NCBI GenBank assembly: GCA_003217735.2
Contig: CP031585.1
Coordinates: forward strand, 1,351,501 to 1,415,500
DNA from: Marinibacterium anthonyi
GTDB taxonomy: Bacteria; Pseudomonadota; Alphaproteobacteria; Rhodobacterales; Rhodobacteraceae
DNA length: 64,000 nt
Reading direction: 5' to 3'
Under the pieces are notes generated by a model. That model had not been told where the DNA came from. It ran no database searches and saw only the letters and a program-made list of their open reading frames with translations. The translations under genes and the position numbers were made by a program. Positions 17,331 through 25,203 of the stretch are shown in pieces. Numbering within the stretch: position 1 is the first letter of the stretch; each line of letters opens with the position of its first letter.

Positions 17331-17400
17331 GCCTGCTTAACCCGGCCTGCTTAACCCGGCCTGCCTGACCCGGCCCACTTGACCCGGCCTGCCAAACCCC
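17331..17400. repeat. Five tandem 14-bp units
   Basis: Five units of GCCTGCTTAACCCG with drift (the first two are identical, later ones carry substitutions). The array ends two bases before the stop codon of the CocE-type hydrolase on the minus strand, so it lies in that transcript's 3' end. No protein or known recombination site is recognised. Confidence 0.85.
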
Positions 17401-17402
17401 GG

Positions 17403-19400
17403 TCACAGCGCATCGCGTGGGATCGTGTCGCTCAGTTCGCGTTCATAGGCCAGCCGATCGCCTTCCCAGGCTTCCAGCCGCGCGGTCAGGTGGAAGTTCT
17501 CGGCATCCGACCACATCTCGCAATATGTCTCGGTCCGGATCTCCCAGTCGCCGCGGCCCAGTTCCTCGGTCCAATGGCACTTGCCGCGCGCCGACAGCGG
17601 ATCGTCGGGATGGATCGACCACCATTCCCGCGCCACCGTGCCGTTGATCAACCCGTGATCGGCATCCTCGACCTTGCCGAAATCGTCCTCGATCACCAGC
17701 GTCACGACGCCGGTCCGCTGGTCTTCCTCGATGCGCCGGACATGGTCATCGGGGCGCAGTTCGCGGGTTTGCCAGGGGGTTTCGGCATCGGGGGGCGGGA
17801 AGTTCCATTCGTCGCCGCCGCCGGTGGTCGGACGCAGGGGCAGCGCAATGGCGCCCCCCGTCAGGGTCAGCGCCGTGGGCTCCGGCGACGGCCAGATCAG
17901 CGGCCAGTACGCGGAAGATATCGCGACCCGCAGGCGATGGCCCTTCGGCAGGCGATAGGCGATGTGGTCGAGGTTCAGCGTCACCTCGGTTTCCTCGCCG
18001 GGCGTCAGGGGCACGGGGGTGGCCGGGCTGTCGCGGTGCGACAGGTTCAGCACGCCATAGGTGATGCGGGTCGAGGCGCCGTCGGGATGAACATGGCAGA
18101 GCCGCACGGCGATCTGCGCCTGCGGCGTGGCCGACACCAGCCGCAGCGTCACCCGGGGCGCGCCGACGATGTCGATGTCGTCCTCGGCCGGTGCCCCGTC
18201 GAAACAGGCCGACAGCGCGTCGTCGACGCGCTGGTCGCCGGGCATTTCAGGACCCAGCCAGATCGCGCAATATTCGCCTGCCGCCATGCCGCAGGTCTGG
18301 GGCGACGCGATCAGCCTGTCCAGCGGCGCCGTCCCGGACGCGAGGCCCGCGTCGGTCAGGTGCAGCGTTTCGGTTTCAAGGTGCGATGTCGCGCCCTGAT
18401 CTTCGGCGATCCAGCGCCCCGGGCGTTCGGCGTACCAGGTGGCGGGGCGAACGCCGTCCATCAGGTAGGCGCGGTAGTCCGGGTCACTTTCCACCCCGGT
18501 GTCGAGCCCCTTCAGCCAGCGATCCCACCAGCGCAGGGCTTCCTGCAGGAAACCGATGCGGGGTTCGGGCACGGCGAAATGCGGGTACTTGTGGACCCAT
18601 GGTCCCACGATCCCCTTGGCGCCCGGCACGTTTTCGACCAGCTGCGGCACGGCATTCTTGTAGGCATCGCCCCAGCCGCCCACGGCCAGCACCTTGGCCT
18701 TGAGCTTCGAGAAATCCTCGCACACCGATCCGTGCTGCCAGTAGGCGTCGCGGCGTTGGTGGCGCAGCCAGGTGGCGGGCAGGAAGGGTTCGTTTTCCAG
18801 CCGGTCGAACCACAGATCGCGCCAGTTCTCGCGCAGCTCGGGATCGGGCGCGCGGGAGGAATAGGCCCACATGGTCGCGCCCCAGCCGAGGTTCTCGTTC
18901 AACAGGCACCCGCCCTTGTAGTGGATGTCGTCGGCAAAGCGGTCCACGGTCGAACACAGCGTGATGACGGCCTTGAGCGGGTCGGGCTGTTCATACGCCA
19001 GCTGCAGCCCGTTGAAGCCGCCCCAGGAGATGCCCATCATCCCGACCGATCCGTTGCACCAGGGTTGCCGGGCGAGCCAGGTGATGACCTCGACCGCGTC
19101 GGCCTGTTCCTGGGCGGTGTATTCGTCCTCCATCAGGCCTTCGCTGTCGCCGTTGCCGCGCATGTCGACGCGGATGCAGGCATAGCCGCGCTTGGCGAAA
19201 TAAGGATGGGTCAGGGCGTCGCGGGCGGTGGTGCCGTCGCGCTTGCGGTAGGGGAGGTATTCGAGGATGGCGGGGACGGGATCGTCGCCGGCGTCCACGG
19301 GTCGCCAGACCCGGGCGGAAAGGCGGCAGCCGTCGGAGAGGGTGATGCCGAGATCGGGGATCTCTTCGATGTCGCGGAGGGTGTTGGGCCGGTCTGTCAT
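17403..19400 (-). CDS. CocE/NonD-type (S15) hydrolase
   Basis: 665 residues. The N-terminal alpha/beta hydrolase part carries the GISWGG elbow (Ser near 124), an Asp candidate in GGWGDAY near 255, and a His region in VGPWVHKYPHF near 285. The C-terminal third fits the jelly-roll domain of X-Pro dipeptidyl-peptidase/cocaine esterase enzymes. It should cleave acyl or peptide bonds of small substrates; no signal peptide is visible, so it is probably cytoplasmic. The start at MTDRPNTL was preferred to an upstream ATG because homology begins there. Repeat tracts flank it on both sides. Confidence 0.88.
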   Translation of the reverse strand: MTDRPNTLRDIEEIPDLGITLSDGCRLSARVWRPVDAGDDPVPAILEYLPYRKRDGTTARDALTHPYFAKRGYACIRVDMRGNGDSEGLMEDEYTAQEQADAVEVITWLARQPWCNGSVGMMGISWGGFNGLQLAYEQPDPLKAVITLCSTVDRFADDIHYKGGCLLNENLGWGATMWAYSSRAPDPELRENWRDLWFDRLENEPFLPATWLRHQRRDAYWQHGSVCEDFSKLKAKVLAVGGWGDAYKNAVPQLVENVPGAKGIVGPWVHKYPHFAVPEPRIGFLQEALRWWDRWLKGLDTGVESDPDYRAYLMDGVRPATWYAERPGRWIAEDQGATSHLETETLHLTDAGLASGTAPLDRLIASPQTCGMAAGEYCAIWLGPEMPGDQRVDDALSACFDGAPAEDDIDIVGAPRVTLRLVSATPQAQIAVRLCHVHPDGASTRITYGVLNLSHRDSPATPVPLTPGEETEVTLNLDHIAYRLPKGHRLRVAISSAYWPLIWPSPEPTALTLTGGAIALPLRPTTGGGDEWNFPPPDAETPWQTRELRPDDHVRRIEEDQRTGVVTLVIEDDFGKVEDADHGLINGTVAREWWSIHPDDPLSARGKCHWTEELGRGDWEIRTETYCEMWSDAENFHLTARLEAWEGDRLAYERELSDTIPRDAL

Positions 19401-19457
19401 GGCGCGCACGGTCTGACGGGGCCGGGCGGGTGTCAAGACGGGAAAGATCGGGCCGGG

Positions 19458-19535
19458 TGTCCCACGCGTGGGACATCTGGTCGGTCTAATGATATCAATG
19501 GGTTACAGAGGCGGATTTACCTTTGGTTAGGGAAC
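19458..19535. repeat. Dispersed repeat, copy A, with 18-bp palindromic head
   Basis: It opens with the perfect palindrome TGTCCCACGCGTGGGACA (19458-19475), followed after a short spacer by AATGATATCAATGG, CAGAGGCGGATT and GGTTAGGGAAC. The same order and wording, with few changes, occurs at 50839-50916. It is intergenic in both places and matches no element I can name. Confidence 0.75.
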
Positions 19536-19567
19536 ACGCCGCCCCTGCGGGACCTTGGGGCGCGGGC

Positions 19568-19972
19568 CTATTGCCCGACCGGCAGGATTTCCCCGTTGAG
19601 GACATCGGCGGACGGGCCGCCTTCGATCACGGTGTAGTTCACGACGAAGGCGGGGCCGCTGCCCGCGCCGTCGGGCAGGGGCACGTCGACCGGTTCGACG
19701 GGGATGGTGACGAAGGCCTGGGTGCACACGTCCGCGCCGGAATGCCTGAGGCGCGTGGTGATCGCGACCGCGTTCAGCAGGTTCGGGGCGCCCGGCGGGG
19801 CCGCGACGTCGATGCCCGCAAAGCTGATGCAGCCGCTGGAGGAATAAATGCTGCCCGTGACCTCGATCGCGGTGTCGCCGATCCTTTTCGCCACCAGTTC
19901 ATGTGCGCCGGCACCGACCGGCAGGGCCGCGATTGCCGCCAAGATCAGAGGATACGAAGCCCGGGTCACCAT
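19568..19972 (-). CDS. Exported hypothetical protein
   Basis: 134 residues from the ATG preceded by AGGTG at six bases; a GTG nine bases earlier is the alternative. A Sec signal peptide (VTRASYPLILAAIAALPVGAGA) should be cleaved before HELVAKR. The mature part of about 110 residues has two cysteines (SGCISF and ADVCTQ) that could form a disulfide, and otherwise looks like a beta-rich domain. No family is recognised. Its 5' leader consists of a 10-bp tandem repeat (19986-20022). Confidence 0.7.
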   Translation of the reverse strand: MVTRASYPLILAAIAALPVGAGAHELVAKRIGDTAIEVTGSIYSSSGCISFAGIDVAAPPGAPNLLNAVAITTRLRHSGADVCTQAFVTIPVEPVDVPLPDGAGSGPAFVVNYTVIEGGPSADVLNGEILPVGQ

Positions 19973-19985
19973 GTTCTGCACCTGT

Positions 19986-20022
19986 TGTCACGTCCTGTCA
20001 CGTCCTGTCACGTCCTGTCACG
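19986..20022. repeat. 10-bp tandem repeat in a 5' leader
   Basis: 3.7 perfect copies of TGTCACGTCC, immediately upstream of the exported protein gene that ends at 19568. On the coding strand the units read GGACGTGACA and lie 14-50 bases before the chosen ATG. Copy number could vary by slippage. Confidence 0.9.
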
Positions 20023-20126
20023 CCGCGTTCGGCGGGGCCGCGTCTGTGCGGTCCGCGCGGGATCACGACACAACCTAGCGCGCATCGCCCGTCCGTCACC
20101 CCCGCAGGTGCGATGACGCGGGCGGG

Positions 20127-20744
20127 TCAGAGCGTCTGGAACGTCCTGGCCGGGTCGAAGCCGCACCAGTCCGATGCCTTGAGCCAGGTCGCGGTGAAGC
20201 CGTTCAGCGGGTAGCTGTCGTAGATCGTCATGGTGCCGGCGCGGGTGACCCCGACCTCCATCAGGTTGCCGGCGCGCAGGTCGCGGACGGTTCCGGCCAC
20301 GCCGTCATTGCCGGCATCGGCGCTGACCTGCCATTCGCCGTAGCCGTTTTCGTATTCCGAGATCTCAAGCTGATGCGACACCGCAATCGGCAGGCCATCG
20401 ACGAAGAAGAAGACCGTGTCGTCCAGCATCAGCGGAGACGGCATGCCCCGGAACGCCACCGGCACATAGCTGACCGAGGCATCCGAACCGCCGTCGCCCA
20501 CGTGGATGGACACCACGCCGGCGCCGTCGCCGCCTGTCCGCACCTCGCACCCGCCAAAGCCCGCGTAACCCGGGGTTTCGTATTTGCGCACGCGCCAGGA
20601 TCCGTGTTCCCAAATGTCGACCGTGACGGTTTCGGCGCGCGCCATCGTCGGCACCGCCGCCATCGTGGCCAGCGCGGCCGCAAGACCCACCGCGATCGAC
20701 GCCGCCGGACCGGGGCAGGTCGTTCGACCCATGAAATTGTGCAT
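20127..20744 (-). CDS. Exported hypothetical protein
   Basis: 205 residues from an ATG with a strong GGAGGG site six bases before it; an ATG 51 bases upstream was rejected for that reason. A long signal sequence (PAASIAVGLAAALATMAAVP) ends with TMARAETV. The mature domain of about 165 residues contains CEVRTGGDG and a C-terminal DWCGFDP, again with two cysteines. It has no recognised family. It is transcribed in the same direction as the exported protein at 19568, about 150 bases upstream of it. Confidence 0.7.
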   Translation of the reverse strand: MHNFMGRTTCPGPAASIAVGLAAALATMAAVPTMARAETVTVDIWEHGSWRVRKYETPGYAGFGGCEVRTGGDGAGVVSIHVGDGGSDASVSYVPVAFRGMPSPLMLDDTVFFFVDGLPIAVSHQLEISEYENGYGEWQVSADAGNDGVAGTVRDLRAGNLMEVGVTRAGTMTIYDSYPLNGFTATWLKASDWCGFDPARTFQTL

Positions 20745-20880
20745 GCGGTTCCCTCCGTTCGTCGTTGTCCTAACAACCCCGGTTTTACAATTCATGAAGC
20801 CCGGTGGGATGCCGCAGGAGGGACGCGGCCGATGACGGCGCCGCGCCGGGCGGCAAGGCCTGGCCCTGCCGCCCGATGGT

Positions 20881-22167
20881 TCACTTGGAAGAGACCGGCG
20901 CGTGAAGGGGGGCGGCCGGCTTGGTCTGGGTGATCAGGCGCGCGCTTTTTTCGCTGAAGACATGCGACCACAGCCAGCTCATCGCGACGGCGAGCCGGTG
21001 GCGCGTGCCGATGAGGAAATAGATGTGCGCGCCGCCCCAGATCCACCAGGCCAGGGCGCCGCGCAGCTTGATGAAGCCGAAATCGGCGACCGCCGCCTTG
21101 CGCCCGATGGTCGCCAGGCTGCCCCGGTGGCGATAGACGAACCGGCCCGGGTCACGGCGATGGCCCAGCCGCGACTGGATCTTGCGGGCCACGTATTCGC
21201 CCTGTTGTTTCGCCGCCGGTGCGATGCCGGGGACCGGCGCGCCGTCGCTGTTCCTGACCGAGGCGGTATCGCCCAGCACGAAGATTTCGGGATGGCCGTC
21301 GACCGACAGGTCGGGTTCGACCTGCACCCGCCCGGCGCGGTCGCCGTCCAGGCCCAGCCAGCGCGCGGCATGGGACGCCTTGACGCCCGCCGCCCAGATC
21401 GTCGTGCGCGCGGGCACCCGTTCTGACCCGATGGTAATGCCGGCGGTGTCGCAATCGGTGACCGGCACGCCCTTGCGGACCTCGACCCCAAGCTTCCGCA
21501 GCGCCTTTTCGGCGTAGGAGGACAGGCTTTCGGGGAAGGCGGGCAGGACGCGCGGACCGGCTTCGACCAGGATGACCCGGGCCTTGCGCGTGTCGATCCT
21601 GCGGAATTCCCTGACCAGCGATTTCTGGGCCAGTTCGGCGATGATGCCGACCAGTTCGACCCCGGTGGGGCCGGCGCCGACGACCGCGAAGGTCAGGAAC
21701 GCGGCCTGTTCGGCGGGATCGGTGCTGCGCTCGGCCTCTTCGAAGGCCGACAGCACGCTGCGGCGGATGGATGTGGCGTCTTCCAGGGTCTTCAGGCCGG
21801 GCGCGGCGTCTTCCCAGGCATCGTTGCCGAAGTAGCTGTGGCGCGCGCCGGTGGCCAGCACCAGCGTGTCGTAGGGCACGGTGCCGCCGTCGGAGAGCCG
21901 GACAAGCCTGTTGACCTTGTCGACGCCGGTCACCTCGGCCATCAGCGTGGACACGTCGGGGCGGTCCCTGAGCAGGGTGCGGATGGGCCAGGCAATGTCC
22001 GAGGTGGGCAGGATGGCCGTTGCCACCTGGTAAAGCAGGGGCTGGAACAGGTGGTGGTTGCGTTGGTCGATGAGGGTGATTTCCACATCACCGGACTTGA
22101 GCGCATGGACACAGGCCATGCCACCGAAGCCACCCCCGACCACCACAACTTGATGTTTGCGGTTCAT
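20881..22167 (-). CDS. ndh: Type II NADH dehydrogenase (NDH-2)
   Basis: 428 residues. The FAD-binding GGGFGG is at 11-16 and a second Rossmann motif, VVGAGPTG, near 163-170 binds NAD(P)H. The ILPTSDIAWPIR segment, and GDTASV plus APAAKQQGEYVA near 300-325, are hallmarks of NDH-2 enzymes. It oxidises NADH and reduces quinone at the membrane without pumping protons. The C-terminal WIWGGAHIYFLIG segment and basic tail fit peripheral membrane attachment. It is alone; the roughly 200 bases upstream are AT-rich around 22255-22300 and may hold the promoter. Confidence 0.92.
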   Translation of the reverse strand: MNRKHQVVVVGGGFGGMACVHALKSGDVEITLIDQRNHHLFQPLLYQVATAILPTSDIAWPIRTLLRDRPDVSTLMAEVTGVDKVNRLVRLSDGGTVPYDTLVLATGARHSYFGNDAWEDAAPGLKTLEDATSIRRSVLSAFEEAERSTDPAEQAAFLTFAVVGAGPTGVELVGIIAELAQKSLVREFRRIDTRKARVILVEAGPRVLPAFPESLSSYAEKALRKLGVEVRKGVPVTDCDTAGITIGSERVPARTTIWAAGVKASHAARWLGLDGDRAGRVQVEPDLSVDGHPEIFVLGDTASVRNSDGAPVPGIAPAAKQQGEYVARKIQSRLGHRRDPGRFVYRHRGSLATIGRKAAVADFGFIKLRGALAWWIWGGAHIYFLIGTRHRLAVAMSWLWSHVFSEKSARLITQTKPAAPLHAPVSSK

Positions 22168-22364
22168 GAGGATCTTTCAGGGTAACAAGACGCTCCTCCC
22201 GATGGGGTGGACGTAAGCATTTTGGTCCGGGAACACCAGTTGCGCGGACCGGAAAGTGGTAAATTTCCGTAAATTTAATTTAGTTTCAGTAACTAAGCCG
22301 GATTTTCGCATGCCGTCGTATGTCGGGTTGGCGGCCGTTGCGGGGGGTGCCGATGCGGGGCCCC

Positions 22365-23468
22365 CTACACCCGGATCGCCACCGCCACGTCCATCACGTT
22401 GGTGCCCGTCGGGCCGCTGATCAGCAGCGCGTCCTTGTCGGCGAGGTACGTGCCGCTGTCGGCGGCCTTCAGCGCCTCGGTCGCGCCGGGGCCCCAGGTG
22501 GTGCCGTCGACGATGCCGCCCGCGGCTTCGGTCGGACCGTCGGTGCCGTCGGTGCCGCCGACGAGGATGGTGATGTCGTCGCGCCCCGCGATGGATTTGG
22601 ACAGCGCCAGGGCCAGGGCCTGGTTGCGGCCGCCCACACCGGGGTTGGCGGGCAGGTGGACGGTGGGTTCGCCGCCGAAGATCAGAACGCCCTTGTCCAT
22701 CGACGCGATGCGCGGGCCCAGGATGCGGGCCAGGTCGTCGACGTCGTCGTAGAGGTTTTCCTCGTTACCAAGCACCGTCAGGCCGGCGGCCTTCGCGGCG
22801 TCTTCGACAGCGGCGCGCGCGATGGCGTTCGACGCGGTGCAGGTGAGCGTGCAGTCGTAAGCGGGCGTTTCCGGCGGCAGGCCGATGCCCGAGCCGATGA
22901 CCGCCGGGTCGTCGCCGGGCACGTCCGAGATGGTCAGCACGGTGGCCTTCGCGCCGGTGAAGGCGCGCAGCAGGCCGCCGCCCTTGATGCGCGAGACCTT
23001 GCGCCGTTCGGTGTTCATCGCGCCGATGTCCAGACCGCGCGACAGCAGCCGGGCGTTGAGACGCTTGAGATCGTCCAGCGTGACGCCGTCGACCGGGGCT
23101 TCGGCCAGCGACGACGCGCCGCCGGAGACCAGCAGCAGGAGGTGGCTGTGAGAGGGCAGTTCCGACACGCAATCCAGCAACGCCCGCCCGCCGATCAGCG
23201 ACCGGTTGTCGGGCACGGGGTGGGCGGCTTCGATGACGGTGGCGCTGTCGGGGATCTCGTCGGCGTGGCCGTCCTTGGTGACGACAAGGGCGGGGACGTC
23301 GGGCCATTTGTCGAGCGCGGCGCGGGTCATGGCGCCGGCGGCCTTGCCGACGGCGACGACGCGGTCGGGGCGGTCCATGGTGTCGACGGCGCGGGCGACA
23401 GAGGCATAGCCGGAAACGGCATCGACACCGGCCTCCCAGAGGCCGCGCAGGATCTGGTCAGGGGTCAT
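22365..23468 (-). CDS. Glycerate 2-kinase (DUF4147/MOFRL type)
   Basis: 367 residues. It has the class II glycerate kinase layout: an N-terminal DUF4147 domain with AVGKAAGAM near 40 and VSGGASSL near 115, then a C-terminal MOFRL domain with [14 protein letters not shown] and [10 protein letters not shown]. It phosphorylates D-glycerate at carbon 2, feeding glyoxylate and serine-cycle products into glycolysis. Older annotations call it hydroxypyruvate reductase (TtuD). The ATG overlaps the stop of dtd by four bases, so it is the third gene of a nitroreductase-dtd-kinase operon. Confidence 0.9.
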   Translation of the reverse strand: MTPDQILRGLWEAGVDAVSGYASVARAVDTMDRPDRVVAVGKAAGAMTRAALDKWPDVPALVVTKDGHADEIPDSATVIEAAHPVPDNRSLIGGRALLDCVSELPSHSHLLLLVSGGASSLAEAPVDGVTLDDLKRLNARLLSRGLDIGAMNTERRKVSRIKGGGLLRAFTGAKATVLTISDVPGDDPAVIGSGIGLPPETPAYDCTLTCTASNAIARAAVEDAAKAAGLTVLGNEENLYDDVDDLARILGPRIASMDKGVLIFGGEPTVHLPANPGVGGRNQALALALSKSIAGRDDITILVGGTDGTDGPTEAAGGIVDGTTWGPGATEALKAADSGTYLADKDALLISGPTGTNVMDVAVAIRV

Positions 23469-23905
23469 TCGCTATCCATCCATATGGTGACGGGGCCCTT
23501 GTTGATCAGCGAGACATCCATGTCCGCGCCGAAGCGGCCCGTGGCGACGGAGATCCCCTGGAGGGAGACCTGCCGGCAGAAATAATCGTAGAGGCGTTCG
23601 CCGTCCTGCGGAGGCGCGGCGGAGGAGAACCCGGGGCGGTTGCCGCGCGAGGTGTCGGCGGCCAGCGTGAACTGTGACACGATCAGCGCCGAGCCGCGGA
23701 TGTCGAGGATCGACAGGTTCATGCGCCCGTCCTCGTCGGGAAAGATGCGCAGCTTGGCGATCTTGGCGGCCAGCTTGTCGGCCTGGGCTTCGGTGTCGCC
23801 GGCCATGGCGCAGACCAGGATCATCAGGCCGGGGCCGGTTTCGCCGATGACGGCACCGTTAACGGTGACGCGGGCTTCGGTGACGCGTTGGAGGAGGGCG
23901 CGCAT
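23465..23905 (-). CDS. dtd: D-aminoacyl-tRNA deacylase
   Basis: 146 residues, the usual length. It begins [17 protein letters not shown] and carries the two family motifs: SQFTLAADT near 78-86 and the chirality-checking Gly-cisPro motif in NKGPVTI near 134-140. It removes D-amino acids and glycine mischarged on tRNA. It lies two bases after the nitroreductase stop and overlaps the glycerate kinase start. Confidence 0.96.
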   Translation of the reverse strand: MRALLQRVTEARVTVNGAVIGETGPGLMILVCAMAGDTEAQADKLAAKIAKLRIFPDEDGRMNLSILDIRGSALIVSQFTLAADTSRGNRPGFSSAAPPQDGERLYDYFCRQVSLQGISVATGRFGADMDVSLINKGPVTIWMDSE

Positions 23906-23907
23906 GG

Positions 23908-24579
23908 TCAGGTCTTCCAGGTGATGATGTCGGAGGGGGCGGCCCGGTCCGTGCGGAAGCCGTTGGCCGGGTGGTCGGGGTCTTCGTAGCCGAAGGAGAT
24001 GGCGCACAGGATCAGGCGGTCGTCGGGGATGTCGAAATACCGGTGCAGGAAGGGGCCGTAGCTGGCGACGGCGGCCTGGGCGATGGTGGCGACGCCCAGG
24101 GCGCGGGCGGCCACGGTGAAGGCGGTGACGAAACCGCCGCAATCCATCGCGCCGTAGGGGCCAAGTTCGGCGGGCGAGGACAGGATGGCGACGTGGGGGG
24201 CGCCGAACAGCGCGAAGTTCTGCATCATCTGGCGGGCGGACCCGGCGCGGTCGCCCTTGGTGACGCCCACCGCTTCGTACAATTGCCAACCGCAGGCGCG
24301 GCGGCGGTCCCGGTAAGGGCCGGAATAGCCGGTGGGGAAGGGCAGGTCGGGTTTTGGCGCGCCATTGGCCACCTCGGCCTGCAGCGCGGCGCGGAAACGG
24401 TCGGTTTCGGGGGGCGAGGTGATGGTGACGGCCCAGGGCTGGGCGTTGCACCACGAGGGCGCCAGGCGAGCGGTGGAGACGATGGAGTCGACGATGTCGC
24501 GGGGGACCGGATCGGGCTTGAACCCCCGGCAGGAATAGCGCGCGGCAAGGACCGCGGTCAGCGTCTCGTACTCCGTCAT
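23908..24579 (-). CDS. Nitroreductase family protein
   Basis: 223 residues of the FMN-dependent nitroreductase fold. The N-terminal [13 protein letters not shown] and SWCNAQPW segments bind FMN in this family, and the C-terminal [19 protein letters not shown] is typical. It should reduce nitro groups or quinones with NAD(P)H. A GGGGGG run precedes the ATG. It is the first gene of the dtd/kinase operon. An FNR-type palindrome lies 171 bases before the start codon (24750), hinting at oxygen control. Confidence 0.88.
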   Translation of the reverse strand: MTEYETLTAVLAARYSCRGFKPDPVPRDIVDSIVSTARLAPSWCNAQPWAVTITSPPETDRFRAALQAEVANGAPKPDLPFPTGYSGPYRDRRRACGWQLYEAVGVTKGDRAGSARQMMQNFALFGAPHVAILSSPAELGPYGAMDCGGFVTAFTVAARALGVATIAQAAVASYGPFLHRYFDIPDDRLILCAISFGYEDPDHPANGFRTDRAAPSDIITWKT

Positions 24580-24674
24580 CTTGCCCCCCTTCGTGCGGCG
24601 GCAGGATGGCCCCGTGGCCGCCGAAGGGCAAGAGCACGAAATGGGGGCCTAAATTTGGGGCCGGAATGGGGGCC

Positions 24675-24713
24675 GGAATTAGAAGCCGGAATTAGAAGCC
24701 AGAATTAGAAGCC
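24675..24713. repeat. Three tandem 13-bp units
   Basis: Three copies of GGAATTAGAAGCC (third copy with one change), preceded by related GGAATGGGGGCC units. AT-richer than the surroundings, between the FNR-like box and the nitroreductase start. Confidence 0.9.
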
Positions 24714-24749
24714 GGAGGCGAGAAAAATTCGCACGCCCATGGGTTGTTC

Positions 24750-24763
24750 TTGAGCTGGATCAA
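24750..24763. promoter_or_regulatory. FNR/FnrL-like binding site
   Basis: TTGAGCTGGATCAA matches the FNR-family consensus TTGAT-N4-ATCAA at nine of ten positions. It is 171 bases upstream of the nitroreductase gene, rather far for a simple activator site, and no other gene reads away from it. Confidence 0.45.
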
Positions 24764-24906
24764 TGTGGCCTGGGTAGCATCGGGGCATGGTGGGCGCGTC
24801 CACGAGGTCCGCTTTGCTGTGGGGGGCCTTGTGCCGGGTGCGCCTTGGCAGGGAGCTGCGCAGGGCAGGGCGCGCCTGCAGGGCACGTCGCCCCGCGCGA
24901 ACGTCG

Positions 24907-25203
24907 TCAGGCGCGCGGGGTGACGTGTGTCGGCTCGGCCGGGTCGGGTCGATTGGGTCGGACTTCCACATCGGTTTTCGGAAGGTGCACAAGGCGGTCC
25001 TCCGGGGCAGGCCAGGTGGCGCGGAGCCGGTCGTTTTGCTGCGGAACGGCGTTCAGGCCCCGGTGCGTCCGCGCGCCGACCAGGGTGGATCCGCCGCCGC
25101 CGAAGCAGCCGCCGCCGGAGCAGCCGGGGAGGATGAAGAAGGGCGGGTGTCCAATGGGGGCCCCCCAAGGCCCCCGGGCGGGCCTATTGGTTGGCGTAGA
25201 CAT
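24907..25203 (-). CDS. Small Gly/Cys-rich hypothetical protein
   Basis: 98 codons if read from the ATG at 25203, which overlaps the end of the zinc-ribbon gene by 20 bases. A shorter product starting nearer 25146 would need a rare start codon. Residues about 22-42 form a hydrophobic and glycine/cysteine-rich segment (ILPGCSGGGCFGGGGSTLVG), followed by a polar, proline-rich tail. Third codon positions in the tail are mostly C or G, as in real genes here. There is no convincing ribosome-binding site. It would be the last gene of the TelA/SPFH cluster. No family recognised; it may be spurious. Confidence 0.4.
   Translation of the reverse strand: MSTPTNRPARGPWGAPIGHPPFFILPGCSGGGCFGGGGSTLVGARTHRGLNAVPQQNDRLRATWPAPEDRLVHLPKTDVEVRPNRPDPAEPTHVTPRA

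Larger units (their letters stand above)
24580..24906. other. Gene-free stretch with repeat and FNR-like site
   Basis: 327 bases upstream of the nitroreductase operon. It holds a triple 13-bp repeat (24675-24713) and an FNR-like box (24750-24763). Open frames here have poor codon use and no recognisable protein. 24764-24906 shows nothing further. Confidence 0.6.

Noticed and set aside
24692-25168. Alternative minus-strand frame rich in Arg/Pro upstream of the nitroreductase
   Set aside because: Poor codon use, no ribosome site and no recognisable domain.
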